64,000 bases of DNA, taken from NCBI GenBank assembly GCA_031282355.1, contig JAITDW010000001.1:1-64000 (forward strand). Reading direction: 5' to 3'. Under the pieces are notes generated by a model. That model was not told where the DNA came from and searched no databases. It saw only the letters and a program-made list of their open reading frames with translations. Position numbers and translations under genes: made by a program. The DNA is from Candidatus Endomicrobiellum neotermitis (GTDB taxonomy: Bacteria; Elusimicrobiota; Endomicrobiia; Endomicrobiales; Endomicrobiaceae). Every line of letters starts with the position of its first letter. The first letter of the stretch is position 1. Below, piece by piece: positions 17,632-27,234 of this stretch.

Positions 17632-18567
17632 ATGACAAAAAAAAATCTATTATCAATTTATGATTTATCTGTGGAAGAAGTAAAATTACTGTTTAGTCAA
17701 GCATTTTACTTGAAAAGTAAATATAAGTATTTTGATATTTTAAAAGGTAAAACGTTAGGATTGATATTTGAAAAACCTTCTACAAGGACAATGGTATCTT
17801 TTGCAGTTGCAATGATACAACTCGGAGGAGTGCCTCTTTTACTTAATAATAAAAATTTACAGCGCAAAAGGGGAGAATCTATACATGACACTTCGATAGT
17901 ATTATCGCGCTATTTAAATATTATTATGATGAGGGCTTTTAAACATTCAGATGTAGAAGAGTTCGCAAAATATTCTACAGTACCTGTTGTAAATGGTCTT
18001 ACGGATTATGAACATCCGTGTCAAATTTTAGCTGATATCATGACTATTATGGAATTACATAGAATACAAGCAGTCGAGGCTTTGAGAGATATTAAAATTG
18101 TTTATATTGGAGATAGTAATAATATTTCAAACTCTCTTCTCGCAATATCTGCTATTTTAGATCTTAACTTTACGCTTATAGCTCCAGAAGAATATTTACC
18201 TGAAAAAAAAATATTAAGTAAAGCTTTTGAATATACATCATTAAGTAAAACTGAAATAAAAATTTCAAGTGATATAAATGCAACAGAGAATGCAGATGTG
18301 ATATATACAGATGTTTGGACATCGATGGGATTTGAATCAGAAGCTAACAAAAGAAAAAAAAGTCTTAAATATTATCAGGTTAATGATGAGCTTCTAAAAA
18401 AAGTATCACCAAATTGCGTTGTACTTCACTGTCTTCCTGCAGTGAGAGGTGAAGAAATTACTTCAGAAGTTATGAGTAAACACGAAAATTCAATATTTAC
18501 ACAAGCTGAAAACAGACTTCACATACAAAAAGCTATACTGTTACATTTACTTAATATAAAGTACTAA
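17632..18567 (+). CDS. argF: Ornithine carbamoyltransferase
   Basis: ArgF joins ornithine and carbamoyl phosphate into citrulline in arginine synthesis, using the product of CarAB. The carbamoyl-phosphate loop is KPSTRT (about 45-50), with HPCQILAD (about 129-136). Ornithine-specific features are DVWTSMG (about 228-234) and HCLPAVRGEEIT (about 265-276), distinguishing it from aspartate carbamoyltransferase; the usual HCLPAHRG has Val in place of His. ATG 17632 gives 311 residues, the family size; the in-frame ATG at 17587 adds 15 hydrophobic residues absent from the family. The 3' end is 3 bp from the convergent SurA-like gene. Confidence 0.95.
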   Translation: MTKKNLLSIYDLSVEEVKLLFSQAFYLKSKYKYFDILKGKTLGLIFEKPSTRTMVSFAVAMIQLGGVPLLLNNKNLQRKRGESIHDTSIVLSRYLNIIMMRAFKHSDVEEFAKYSTVPVVNGLTDYEHPCQILADIMTIMELHRIQAVEALRDIKIVYIGDSNNISNSLLAISAILDLNFTLIAPEEYLPEKKILSKAFEYTSLSKTEIKISSDINATENADVIYTDVWTSMGFESEANKRKKSLKYYQVNDELLKKVSPNCVVLHCLPAVRGEEITSEVMSKHENSIFTQAENRLHIQKAILLHLLNIKY

Positions 18568-18570
18568 TTA

Positions 18571-19230
18571 TTAATCAATAATTGTATCGTTGATTATAAT
18601 TTTTGAATTTTTTAGAATGTTTAAGTACCACTCTTTTGCAATCAGATTCACCTTTTTGTTTATTAAAAATTCTCTCGTAATAGTTGGATCTTGTTTAACA
18701 GAATTTTCAAATTCATGATTCCATAATTTTATAGAAGATAAAACTATAAAACTAATTTTACTTGCAGCAATTTGTTTTTTTCTTATTGTTTCATATTCAT
18801 TTGGTGTCATTTTTATGAAATTTAAAACTGCGCGATATTTATGTATATCAAAACCGTTTTTACCTTTAAACATTATTGAATTTTGTAAATCAGTTTTTAA
18901 CTCTTCATCATCAACAACTATTTTATAACATTTTGATTGTTGATAAAAAATTTCCTCTTGTATTAAATCATAAATAATCTTCATCTTCACTCTATTTAAA
19001 TCGTCTTTAGACAATTTTTTATTTGATGCTTTTTCATACATTTTAATGCAACTTATATATACCAAATCAAATATTTTCATTGGTATTTTTACATTATTTA
19101 CTATTGCTAAAGTTTGAGGATCATTTTTATGATCTGAAAAATGAACTGCTAAATTTACAAAAATACTACTGACAAAAGCAATAATTATTAAAATAAAAAT
19201 TATACGAACATGTTTTTTAAGAAAATTCAT
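18571..19230 (-). CDS. Membrane-anchored SurA/PpiD-type chaperone domain protein lacking the isomerase domain
   Basis: A 219-residue protein with an N-terminal membrane helix (about 9-31, hydrophobic) followed by a helical, lysine-rich region resembling the SurA N-terminal fold: a short VNNVKIPMKIFDL strand-helix, then VKMKIIYDLIQEEIFYQQ, then a long amphipathic region. PpiD and SurA normally carry one or two parvulin (PpiC) isomerase domains; none is visible here, and the protein ends about where the first would start. It is probably periplasmic-facing and may chaperone exported proteins. ATG 19230 is preferred over the adjacent GTG 19233. The family call is by pattern and moderate in strength. 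Confidence 0.6.
   Translation of the reverse strand: MNFLKKHVRIIFILIIIAFVSSIFVNLAVHFSDHKNDPQTLAIVNNVKIPMKIFDLVYISCIKMYEKASNKKLSKDDLNRVKMKIIYDLIQEEIFYQQSKCYKIVVDDEELKTDLQNSIMFKGKNGFDIHKYRAVLNFIKMTPNEYETIRKKQIAASKISFIVLSSIKLWNHEFENSVKQDPTITREFLINKKVNLIAKEWYLNILKNSKIIINDTIID
18572..18610 (+). terminator. Possible argF terminator inside the convergent gene
   Basis: A perfect 7-bp stem, TAATCAA (18572-18578) with TTGATTA (18590-18596), is followed by TAATTTTTGAATTTTTT. It starts 5 nt after the argF stop and lies within the last codons of the opposite-strand SurA-like gene. The stem is A/T-only, so it is weak. Confidence 0.35.
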
Positions 19231-19363
19231 CACTATTTCTTTTATCCTTTAATCTATGTTTTTTAAATCAAAATCAATTACAACTTAGTATATACTAAAA
19301 AAAACGAAAAGATACAAAAATGCACCAGCGAATTTAAAAATTAATGATACTAAAATACTGCTT

Positions 19364-19392
19364 TTGACAGCCGTATTTTTTTTATATATCAT
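19364..19392 (+). promoter_or_regulatory. Promoter of tRNA-Thr (and possibly smpB-addAB)
   Basis: A perfect -35 TTGACA (19364-19369), a 17-bp spacer and -10 TATCAT (19387-19392). The tRNA begins 18 nt after the -10. Since smpB starts 42 bp after the tRNA, readthrough into smpB-addA is possible. Confidence 0.65.
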
Positions 19393-19409
19393 GTAAAATC
19401 CATACATGT

Positions 19410-19482
19410 GCCGACGTAGCTCAGTTGGTAGAGCAGCGGTTTTGTAAACCGCAGGTCGTAGGTTCAAATCCTATCGTCGGCT
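19410..19482 (+). tRNA. tRNA-Thr (anticodon UGU)
   Basis: Acceptor GCCGACG/CGTCGGC, D-arm GCTC...GAGC, anticodon stem GCGGT/ACCGC, loop TTTGTAA, T-arm GTAGG/CCTAT. It reads ACA/ACG and probably ACU. CCA is not encoded. Confidence 0.96.
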
Positions 19483-19524
19483 ATTTATTAAAAAAGAATG
19501 AAGAGTTTATCTATATCTAATTAA

Positions 19525-19971
19525 ATGCAAAAAAATATATTTTCACTAAATAAAAAAGCTTGTTATAACTATGAGATCCTTGAGAAATTAGAGGTGGGTA
19601 TTATTTTACATGGTTATGAGGTAAAATCTATAAGGCATTCTAGTGTAAGTCTTGTTGAAGGAGTTGTAAAATTTTATAATAGAGAAGCTTTTATTGAAAA
19701 TATGTTTGTAGCTCTTTATAAGCATACATCATGTGTTTATAAATATAATCCTGTAAGAAAAAGAAAATTATTGATGCATAGGTCAGAAATAAATAAGATG
19801 TATACTAAAGCTAAAGTAAAAGGTCTTTCCGTTATTCCTTTGGAAATTTATAATGGAAGTAACAGTAAAGTTAAACTCCTTATAGGTCTTGTAAGAGGTA
19901 AAAAAATGTACGATAAAAGAGGAATTATTAAAAATAGAGATATTGCAAGAGAAACAGCGAGAGAATATTAA
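19525..19971 (+). CDS. smpB: SsrA-binding protein SmpB
   Basis: SmpB binds tmRNA and brings it to stalled ribosomes for trans-translation; tagged products are destroyed by ClpXP and Lon, both encoded in this window. Length 148 is typical. The OB-fold core shows the hallmark GIILHGYEVKSIRHSSVSLVEG segment (about 26-47) and the C-terminal basic stretch GKKMYDKRGIIKNRD that enters the decoding site and folds as a helix. The ssrA gene itself was not found here. The last 29 bp overlap the start of addA. Confidence 0.95.
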   Translation: MQKNIFSLNKKACYNYEILEKLEVGIILHGYEVKSIRHSSVSLVEGVVKFYNREAFIENMFVALYKHTSCVYKYNPVRKRKLLMHRSEINKMYTKAKVKGLSVIPLEIYNGSNSKVKLLIGLVRGKKMYDKRGIIKNRDIARETAREY

Positions 19972-22900
19972 TTCAATTAAAACTCAAAAATCACAAATAA
20001 TTTCTGTGCAAGCTTCGGCTGGGTCTGGAAAGACATACAGTCTTGTGAAAAGGTATCTTTGTTTGTTGTTGGATCCAGATAATGATGCTAAAGTAGAGAA
20101 TATAGTTGCTGTAACTTTTACTAATAAAGCAGCTGTAGAAATGAAGTATAGAGTTATAGATTATTTGAAAGCAGCAGCTTTATCATTAGAGATGGGTGAT
20201 TTTTTTCAAGATTTAAAACTCACAAAAAATGAAATATCAAAAAAAAGTATTACTATTTTAAATACTATATTTGAATCTTATGATAATTTTAATATAAGTA
20301 CCATAGACGGATTTAAAAATCATATTCTAAAATCATGTGCAATTAATGTTGACCTTTCTCCAAATTTTAATATAGAGCAGGATTATTCAGATAATCTTTT
20401 GTTCGCATTAGAAGTATTTTTAAAAAAAACTCAAGTTTTTAAAAAATTTAAAAAAATTATACTGAAATACCTATCTCAGTATTTGATCGAAGATTTAGGA
20501 TGGGTTCCAAAAAATGACATCTATAATGAAATTGAGAGATTATTTAAAAAATTATCTAATACTGGGAAAATTATAAGCACGCATAAAAATACAAATTTTA
20601 AAAGTGAACTTTTCTCAAGATCTGAATTTATTGTTGATAAAGTTAAGAAACTTGCCGAAGTACTCCCAAAAATTAAAATTAATTTTCATCATAATAAAGC
20701 TGTTGAAAGAGTTTTAAAAAATGGAGTTAAGATATTTACTTCAATGAATATTCCATCTAGGTTTATGTATAAAAATATTGAATATAAAAAAGGAGTTGAA
20801 TCCAGTGCTGAAGCTGATAAACTTTGGAATGAAATAAATCAAAAAATTCAGTCTCTGTGTAACTTCTATATGACAAATTATTACAACATTTATCTAAATA
20901 TATACTCAAATATTATTTTGGAATTTGATAAACAATCCAAAAAAAGTGGAATAGTGTTTTTAAATGAAATAAATAAAAAAACTGTAAATTTTTTTGAAAA
21001 GAACGATAATATTATGCCTGAAGTTTATTATAGGCTATCTGAAAAATACAAACATTTTTTAATTGACGAGTTTCAAGATACTAGTTTTGTTCAATGGAGT
21101 GGTATAAAAAGATTTTTAGAAGAGAGCCTTGCGTGTGGTGGTACATTTTTTTATGTTGGAGATGTTAAACAAGCAATATATGCTTTTAGGGGTGGAAAAT
21201 CTGAAGTTTTTGATATGGTATCAAAAGAATTTCCTTTGAGAAAAGTTGATAAAACATATCTTACAAAAAATTTTAGAAGTGGTGAAATTATTGTAAATTT
21301 CAATAATAAAATTTTTTCGAAGGAAAATATTAAGAGATTTTTAAACGAAGTTTACAAGCCGAAGCATATTGAGTTCGATTTCTCAAAATTTATAGAAATG
21401 TATTCTTTTTCTGAACAAACGACACCAGTTGAACAGAATTATGGATATGTTGAAATAAATTTAATTGATAAACATTTTACAGAACACATTGGAAAAGAAA
21501 TAAAAGAAAGATTCATAAATTATATTTTTGATATACTTAGCAGATTTGATCTAGATGATATAGCTGTTTTATGTAGAACTAATGATGAAATAGGTATTGT
21601 AAGTACATGGCTTTTAGATAATAATTTCGAAGTTGAATCATCACAAACTTTAAATATAAAAAATAATAAATTTATAAAGCAGATTATATCATTAATGAAA
21701 TTTATAAATTTTCCTACAGATATGTTGTCATTTTCCTCTTTTATTATTGGAGATATTTTTACTAAAGTGTCAAGAATCAATAAATGTACAATAGAGCAAT
21801 TTATTTTTATTCACAATAATAAAATTGGTTTTTCCTATAAAATTTTTAAAAAAAAATATGAAAATTTATGGAACAAATACTTTGAATATTTTTTCTTAAC
21901 TGCCGGATACATTCCTGTTTATGAATTAACTTTAGTAATACTTGAAAAATTTAAAATTATTGATAATTTTCCAGATACAAAAGTGTTTATTATGCGTTTT
22001 TTAGAGTTTATAAAAGATTTTGAGGTGAAAGAAAATTCTGAACTTAGAAATTTTTTAGAATTTTTTGATAATTTGAAAGATGACATATATGTTAAAAATG
22101 CTTTTGGCAGTGGTATAAAAATTATGACAATACACAAAGCTAAGGGTTTACAATTTCCTGTAGTAATAATTCCATTTTTTAAAATTTCAGATAAAAACAT
22201 AGAAAAATTGTATTGTGATGATTCAAGCGATAAAATTAAACTATTTAGAATATCAGAAAATATCATAAAATTTTCACCTCAAGCTAAAGACATATATATC
22301 AATGAAAAAATAAATTCAATGTTGTCAGAACTTAATACATTGTATGTATCAACAACAAGAGCAAAATATGAACTTTATGCAATAATTTCTAAGAAATCTT
22401 ACAATTCTAGTAATTTAATTTTGAAACTTCTTAGTGATTGTAGTTTAATAAGTGGTACCAAACAAAAAATTAATTTTAAAAAGAATAATTTAGAAAATAC
22501 TGCAACAATTTCTGATACCTTTATTTATGGATATAAAGATGTGCAAAAATATTTAAAAGGTACGGATAAAAAATCTATTAGTGTAAATAATTTTAAACAA
22601 AAAGGATCAATTTTGCATTATGCTTTATCTAGAATAATATCATTAAAGAACAAAAATATAAATAAAAGTATTGATGATGCAGTTAATTTTACAAAACGAT
22701 TTTTTTTTTCAGAGAAAGTTGAATTTGTAAGAGAAAAACTTATAAATTTATTTGCGTCAGAAAAAGTTTTAAATTTGTTTTTGTTTGATGAGTATAATAT
22801 TTATAATGAAAAAAAAATTGTAAACTCAAATGGAGAAGTTTTTAGAATTGACAAATTAATAATAGACAAAAATGTGATCATGATAGTAGATTTTAAAAGC

Positions 22901-23035
22901 TTTGACTATGATAGTAAAAAAAATAAAAATCAACTCGAACTTTATGCATCTCTTATTGCTGAAATTTATCCAAATAAGACAATATTAACTTATATCGTAA
23001 ATATCGATAAAGCTATGATTATATGTTATACCTAA
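19943..23035 (+). CDS. addA: AddA-type UvrD/REP helicase-nuclease
   Basis: This subunit of the AddAB complex unwinds and resects double-strand breaks so that RecA can load. It has 1030 residues: Walker A ASAGSGKTYS (about 24-33), Walker B/motif II DEFQDT (about 375-380), GDVKQAIYAFRGG (motif III region), helicase motif V/VI features TIHKAKGLQFPVV and YVSTTRAK. A C-terminal RecB-like nuclease domain carries RIDK, IVDFKS and QLELYA, so it looks active. The start is a TTG inside smpB, since no ATG precedes Walker A. The neighbouring gene is the AddB partner, 60 bp downstream. Confidence 0.9.
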   Translation: MQEKQRENINSIKTQKSQIISVQASAGSGKTYSLVKRYLCLLLDPDNDAKVENIVAVTFTNKAAVEMKYRVIDYLKAAALSLEMGDFFQDLKLTKNEISKKSITILNTIFESYDNFNISTIDGFKNHILKSCAINVDLSPNFNIEQDYSDNLLFALEVFLKKTQVFKKFKKIILKYLSQYLIEDLGWVPKNDIYNEIERLFKKLSNTGKIISTHKNTNFKSELFSRSEFIVDKVKKLAEVLPKIKINFHHNKAVERVLKNGVKIFTSMNIPSRFMYKNIEYKKGVESSAEADKLWNEINQKIQSLCNFYMTNYYNIYLNIYSNIILEFDKQSKKSGIVFLNEINKKTVNFFEKNDNIMPEVYYRLSEKYKHFLIDEFQDTSFVQWSGIKRFLEESLACGGTFFYVGDVKQAIYAFRGGKSEVFDMVSKEFPLRKVDKTYLTKNFRSGEIIVNFNNKIFSKENIKRFLNEVYKPKHIEFDFSKFIEMYSFSEQTTPVEQNYGYVEINLIDKHFTEHIGKEIKERFINYIFDILSRFDLDDIAVLCRTNDEIGIVSTWLLDNNFEVESSQTLNIKNNKFIKQIISLMKFINFPTDMLSFSSFIIGDIFTKVSRINKCTIEQFIFIHNNKIGFSYKIFKKKYENLWNKYFEYFFLTAGYIPVYELTLVILEKFKIIDNFPDTKVFIMRFLEFIKDFEVKENSELRNFLEFFDNLKDDIYVKNAFGSGIKIMTIHKAKGLQFPVVIIPFFKISDKNIEKLYCDDSSDKIKLFRISENIIKFSPQAKDIYINEKINSMLSELNTLYVSTTRAKYELYAIISKKSYNSSNLILKLLSDCSLISGTKQKINFKKNNLENTATISDTFIYGYKDVQKYLKGTDKKSISVNNFKQKGSILHYALSRIISLKNKNINKSIDDAVNFTKRFFFSEKVEFVREKLINLFASEKVLNLFLFDEYNIYNEKKIVNSNGEVFRIDKLIIDKNVIMIVDFKSFDYDSKKNKNQLELYASLIAEIYPNKTILTYIVNIDKAMIICYT

Positions 23036-23095
23036 TGTATTTTTATCACGTTCTAATCATTTTATATAAAAAAATAAAGGGGTTTATCTAATAAA

Positions 23096-25906
23096 ATGTC
23101 GCGTAGCAAGATAATTAATATAGATATTCATGATAATATTATAGATTATGTCTCAGAGTATATTATGAGACTATCTGGAAAAACTCTTTTAATAAGTGGA
23201 GGTAGAAGGCCTTTTGTGTTTATTAAAAAAAAATTAGCAGAAAAATATAGCAAATCTTTTTTTTCACCAGAATTCCTTACAAATAATGAATTTATTGAAA
23301 AAATTATTTTTGAAAATACAAAATTTGTTAAAATTTCTGATATAGAAGCATCATTTATGATATTTAAAATTATTAAAAATAGTGTACCTCAACTCTTAAA
23401 TAAAAAAAAATCTTTTGTAACTTTTATGGAATGGTCTTTTGAAATTTTATCTTTCATTGAACAATTGGATTTAGAAAATGTATCAAAAGAAAAATTTAAG
23501 CTCATAGAAGCAAATGCTAAAATAGGATATGATGTTCCTGAGAATATTAATAATTTATTAAAAAATATTTTTAAAATAAGAAAAAGTTTCCATAATGTTT
23601 TAGAGAAATCATTAAAAATTACGAAAGGATATAGTTTTATGAGAGCTATGACTTTCAGCGCCGATTTATTAACAGAAAATTATGATGAAATAATATTGAT
23701 GGCTCCTTTCTATCTTCATAAAACAGAAATTGAAATTTTTAAGAAAATTTACAATAACAAAAAATTAGTACTATTCGTACAAGGGAATCCTAAAAAATAT
23801 GGTATTTTAGGACATATATATACTGAATTTAATGAACCTTTGCCAAATATGCAAAATAAAAAAGATAATTATAACTTAAATATATATTCTGCTTTTGACG
23901 ATCAATCACAAGGTGCAATACTTAAAAATCTTATTAAAAATTATTCTGAGGATGATAAAGACAAAACTGTTATAGTTGTACCTGATTTAACAATGCTTCA
24001 ATCTGTAATATCTGAAATTTCAGTGATCACAGATAAATATAATATTTCAGCTGGATATCCAGCTGAAAAAACTGCTGTTTTTTCTTTATTGAACTCTATT
24101 ATAGAAGCTCAAATTTTAAGAAAAGATAAGTACTATTATTCAGTGAGTATTGTAAAAATTTTAACTAATCCGTTAATAAAAAATTTCAATTTTTTAGGAG
24201 AAAATTATATATCAAAAATTATTTCCTATAAAGTTGAAGAAGCGTTACTTCAGAATTCTGCAAATAGTTTAAATGGTAAAATTTTTGTTTCTTTTGATGA
24301 AATTATAAATGAAAAACAAATTATTGGAGATATAAGTTCAGCGTTAGCAGATGTACAAAAATATTTTTCTGCTGGAGAAATTGTAAAAATATTACAAGAA
24401 ATTTTTATTATCTTTTTTAAATCTTGGGAGAATATAACTACTTTTAATAAATTATCGAATGTTTTACATATATTTTCTAAAAAAATATATGCTTTTAGCA
24501 ATGTTAGTAGTTATCCATTAAATATTGAATCTATAGAATTACTATTATTCTTAGCAAAGGATTTTAAATTTGGAGGAGATATATCAAAAGTAAGATTTAA
24601 AAGTGAAGATATTTTAAATATTTTGAAAGAGCTAATTAAAAATAAAAGGATCCCTTTAAAAGGATCTCCATTAAAAGGATTACAAATTTTAGGATTATTA
24701 GAGTCAAGAAATATTTCTTTTGATAATGTTTTCATAGTAGGTATGACAGATTCGGCAGTACCTATGATAAGAAAAGAGTATTCCCTAATACCTAGAGATA
24801 TAATGTATACTTTAGGTCTCGAAATGTCACAAAAGGAATTTGAAATACAGCAATATCATTTTCAGAGACTTATTTCTGGATCTAAAAATTTACATCTCAT
24901 TTATCCAGATAATGAAAAAAATGAAAGGAGTAGATTCATAGAACTACTCATTTGGAATAAGCAGCAAGAAAATAATAATATTAATATTATAAAAGTAAAC
25001 AAATTCGCTTTGCATAAAATTTCAGCACAAGATTCTTCAAAGCAAAAATATAAAAAAACCAAAGAAATTAGAGAATATCTTAGAAATATGCATTATACTT
25101 ATACTAAAATTGATACTTATTTAAATTGTAAACTTAAATTTTATTTTAAATATGTTTTACTGTTGGACCAAAATATAAAAATAGGGAAAGAATTTTCTAG
25201 AGATGATATGGGAAATTTTATACATGATTTTTTAAAAGATGTGCTACATGAAAATTTAAATTCTAGAGAATTACAAGTAGCTGAGTTTAAAAAAGAATAC
25301 TTCAAAAGACTTCATAATAGATTCAGTAATTTTCATAAATTCAAATTTAGAGAAGATTCTTTTATGATAAAAGATGTTTTGATGTATCGAATGGGTAAAT
25401 TATTACATTATGAGAAAATGAGAGTATATAAAAGTATTTATGCTTGTGAAAAAGAATATATATCAAATATTAAGACTTTGTTTGGTGCAACATATAATTT
25501 AAGCTGTAGAATAGATAGAATAGATACCGATGGTGAAAATTATATGATATTTGATTATAAAACTGGAGTTGTTTTTGATAACATTATTTCTAACAAGTAT
25601 TTTAAATTAACATCAAATAACTTTTTAAACAGGCAAAATATAAAAAAAGGAATAAAATCACTCCAGCTGCCATTATATAAATATATATTTGAAAAAGAAA
25701 CAAAATACAATGCTTCAGAATGTGGAATTTATGATTTAAGAAGAGTAAGAATTATTGGATTTCCACAAGAACAAGAAATATATGATAAATGTATAGATAT
25801 AATTAAGATAATTCTTGATGAAATAAATAATGAAGAAAACTTTGAATTCACTAAGGATGACAACACTAACTGTAAAAACTGTCAGTATTTTTACATATGT
25901 AGATAA
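23096..25906 (+). CDS. addB: AddB-type helicase-like/nuclease subunit with Fe-S cluster motif
   Basis: The second subunit of AddAB, 936 residues. The N-terminal half is a degenerate UvrD-like fold, here without a clear Walker A. The C-terminal part has the RecB-type nuclease motif CRIDRID...MIFDYKTG (about 803-822) and the downstream QLPLYKY. Four cysteines fit the AddB 4Fe-4S cluster: one in YLNCKLKFYF (about 677) and three in CKNCQYFYIC at the C-terminus. GLLESRNISFDNVFIVGM (about 537-554) is a typical AddB segment. A GGGG site lies upstream with a rather long spacing. Its place next to addA supports the assignment. Confidence 0.88.
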   Translation: MSRSKIINIDIHDNIIDYVSEYIMRLSGKTLLISGGRRPFVFIKKKLAEKYSKSFFSPEFLTNNEFIEKIIFENTKFVKISDIEASFMIFKIIKNSVPQLLNKKKSFVTFMEWSFEILSFIEQLDLENVSKEKFKLIEANAKIGYDVPENINNLLKNIFKIRKSFHNVLEKSLKITKGYSFMRAMTFSADLLTENYDEIILMAPFYLHKTEIEIFKKIYNNKKLVLFVQGNPKKYGILGHIYTEFNEPLPNMQNKKDNYNLNIYSAFDDQSQGAILKNLIKNYSEDDKDKTVIVVPDLTMLQSVISEISVITDKYNISAGYPAEKTAVFSLLNSIIEAQILRKDKYYYSVSIVKILTNPLIKNFNFLGENYISKIISYKVEEALLQNSANSLNGKIFVSFDEIINEKQIIGDISSALADVQKYFSAGEIVKILQEIFIIFFKSWENITTFNKLSNVLHIFSKKIYAFSNVSSYPLNIESIELLLFLAKDFKFGGDISKVRFKSEDILNILKELIKNKRIPLKGSPLKGLQILGLLESRNISFDNVFIVGMTDSAVPMIRKEYSLIPRDIMYTLGLEMSQKEFEIQQYHFQRLISGSKNLHLIYPDNEKNERSRFIELLIWNKQQENNNINIIKVNKFALHKISAQDSSKQKYKKTKEIREYLRNMHYTYTKIDTYLNCKLKFYFKYVLLLDQNIKIGKEFSRDDMGNFIHDFLKDVLHENLNSRELQVAEFKKEYFKRLHNRFSNFHKFKFREDSFMIKDVLMYRMGKLLHYEKMRVYKSIYACEKEYISNIKTLFGATYNLSCRIDRIDTDGENYMIFDYKTGVVFDNIISNKYFKLTSNNFLNRQNIKKGIKSLQLPLYKYIFEKETKYNASECGIYDLRRVRIIGFPQEQEIYDKCIDIIKIILDEINNEENFEFTKDDNTNCKNCQYFYICR

Positions 25907-25924
25907 ATACTACATAAATATTTT

Positions 25925-27088
25925 TTAAAAAGCTAGTTTGTATATTTCTACAATATCTGTGTAGCAAAGTTTTTTTAAATTACCTAACTCTCCAAATATT
26001 ATAGATTTTTTTGCCATTGTATCAATACTGCTTTTATTAACATTAATTTCACTTAGTCTAGTAGGAAGTCCAAGGTTTTTGAAAAAAATTTCAGTTTTTT
26101 CAATACCTATACGCGCTGTATCTTCTTCATTTCTTATTGCATCGTTGACATTCCAAACATTCACAGCAAATTGAGTGAAAAGTGGGGTATTATGTTTATA
26201 TACATATTTCATCCATGCAGGGAAAATTATTGCCAACCCTGCACCATGAGCTATATCATAAATAGCACTGATTGCATGTTCAATGCTGTGAGATGCCCAA
26301 TCTTCAGTTCTACCCATTCCTAAAAACCCATTATGTGCTAAATTACCAGCCAATATAAGCTCCGCCCATGCATTATAATTTTCACAATTATTTATAACTT
26401 TTAGGGCATTATTTATAATAGTTTTTAAAATGCTTTCGCATAATTTATCAGAAAGCTCAGTGTTTTTTGTATTTGTAAAATATCTTTCAAAAATATGAGC
26501 CATCATGTCGCATACCCCATTAGCAATTTGCTCTTTAGGCAAACTAAAACACAACTCAGGATTCAAAATACTAAACACAGGGCGTAATAAATCATGTCCA
26601 TATCCTAACTTCATACAACTTATTTCATTTGTAATAACAGAGTTTGGGCTACTTTCACTACCTGCAGCAGGTAGTGTAAGTATGGTAGCTACTTTTAGAG
26701 CGGATTGCAATATTACTTTACCCATAAAAAAATCCCACACATCTCCATCATAATTTACTCCCATGGATATAGCTTTTGCACTATCTATTACACTTCCACC
26801 ACCAATAGCTAAAATAAAATCTATACTTTTTTTTCTACATAGTTTTATTCCTTCGCGTACCAAACTAAGTTTAGGATTTGGTTTTACACCACTAAATTCT
26901 GTATATGCTATTCCAGATTTTTTTAATGACAAAACTACTTCATCATAAAGCTTGCTCTTTTTGATTCTATTTCCACCATAGTGGAGTAAAATATTTTTCG
27001 AATATTTTTCAACCTCTTTTCCTATTTCGTGATGTGTATTCTTACCAAAAATAATTCTGGTCGGATTACAAAATACAAAATTATTCAC
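25925..27088 (-). CDS. Iron-containing alcohol dehydrogenase (BDH/YqhD-like)
   Basis: An NAD(P)H-dependent group III alcohol/aldehyde reductase, likely disposing of reducing equivalents in fermentation. Typical features are the N-terminal FVFCNPTRIIFGK, the nucleotide-binding GGGSVIDSAKAI (about 95-106), and the metal ligands Asp and His in DMMAHIFER, HSIEHAISAIYD and DIAHGAG. A GTG start at 27086-27088 is chosen: a GGAGGG site sits 5 nt before it and the family begins MNNF-x-F-x-NPT. The upstream ATGs (27106, 27100) lack such a site. Substrate and cofactor preference are not predictable. Confidence 0.9.
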   Translation of the reverse strand: MNNFVFCNPTRIIFGKNTHHEIGKEVEKYSKNILLHYGGNRIKKSKLYDEVVLSLKKSGIAYTEFSGVKPNPKLSLVREGIKLCRKKSIDFILAIGGGSVIDSAKAISMGVNYDGDVWDFFMGKVILQSALKVATILTLPAAGSESSPNSVITNEISCMKLGYGHDLLRPVFSILNPELCFSLPKEQIANGVCDMMAHIFERYFTNTKNTELSDKLCESILKTIINNALKVINNCENYNAWAELILAGNLAHNGFLGMGRTEDWASHSIEHAISAIYDIAHGAGLAIIFPAWMKYVYKHNTPLFTQFAVNVWNVNDAIRNEEDTARIGIEKTEIFFKNLGLPTRLSEINVNKSSIDTMAKKSIIFGELGNLKKLCYTDIVEIYKLAF

Positions 27089-27170
27089 TATACCCTCCAT
27101 ATACATTGTTTTATAATCACAGTTCTACAAAACGCTTAATATAGTAGCATAAATATAGGGAAAATCACTA

Positions 27171-27190
27171 TTTTGTAGGTGTCCACAAAA
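27171..27190. repeat. 20-bp imperfect dyad between the Fe-ADH and miaB genes
   Basis: TTTTGTAGGTGTCCACAAAA folds as an 8-bp stem with one G-U around 4 nt. It lies 83 bp upstream of the Fe-ADH start in a divergent promoter region, so it could be an operator. The TTGT...ACAA ends resemble a Rex site, but the half-site spacing is 2 bp too short. Confidence 0.35.
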
Positions 27191-27234
27191 CTTATTTTAT
27201 ATAACAGTTACACATAATAAGAAAACAAATTTTG

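Noticed and set aside
17632-18567. Aspartate carbamoyltransferase (pyrB) instead of argF
   Set aside because: DVWTSMG and HCLPAVRGEEIT are the ornithine-type motifs.
27171-27190. Rex operator upstream of the iron ADH
   Set aside because: The half-sites TTGT and ACAA are 8 bp apart, while the Rex consensus has 10; kept only as a generic dyad.
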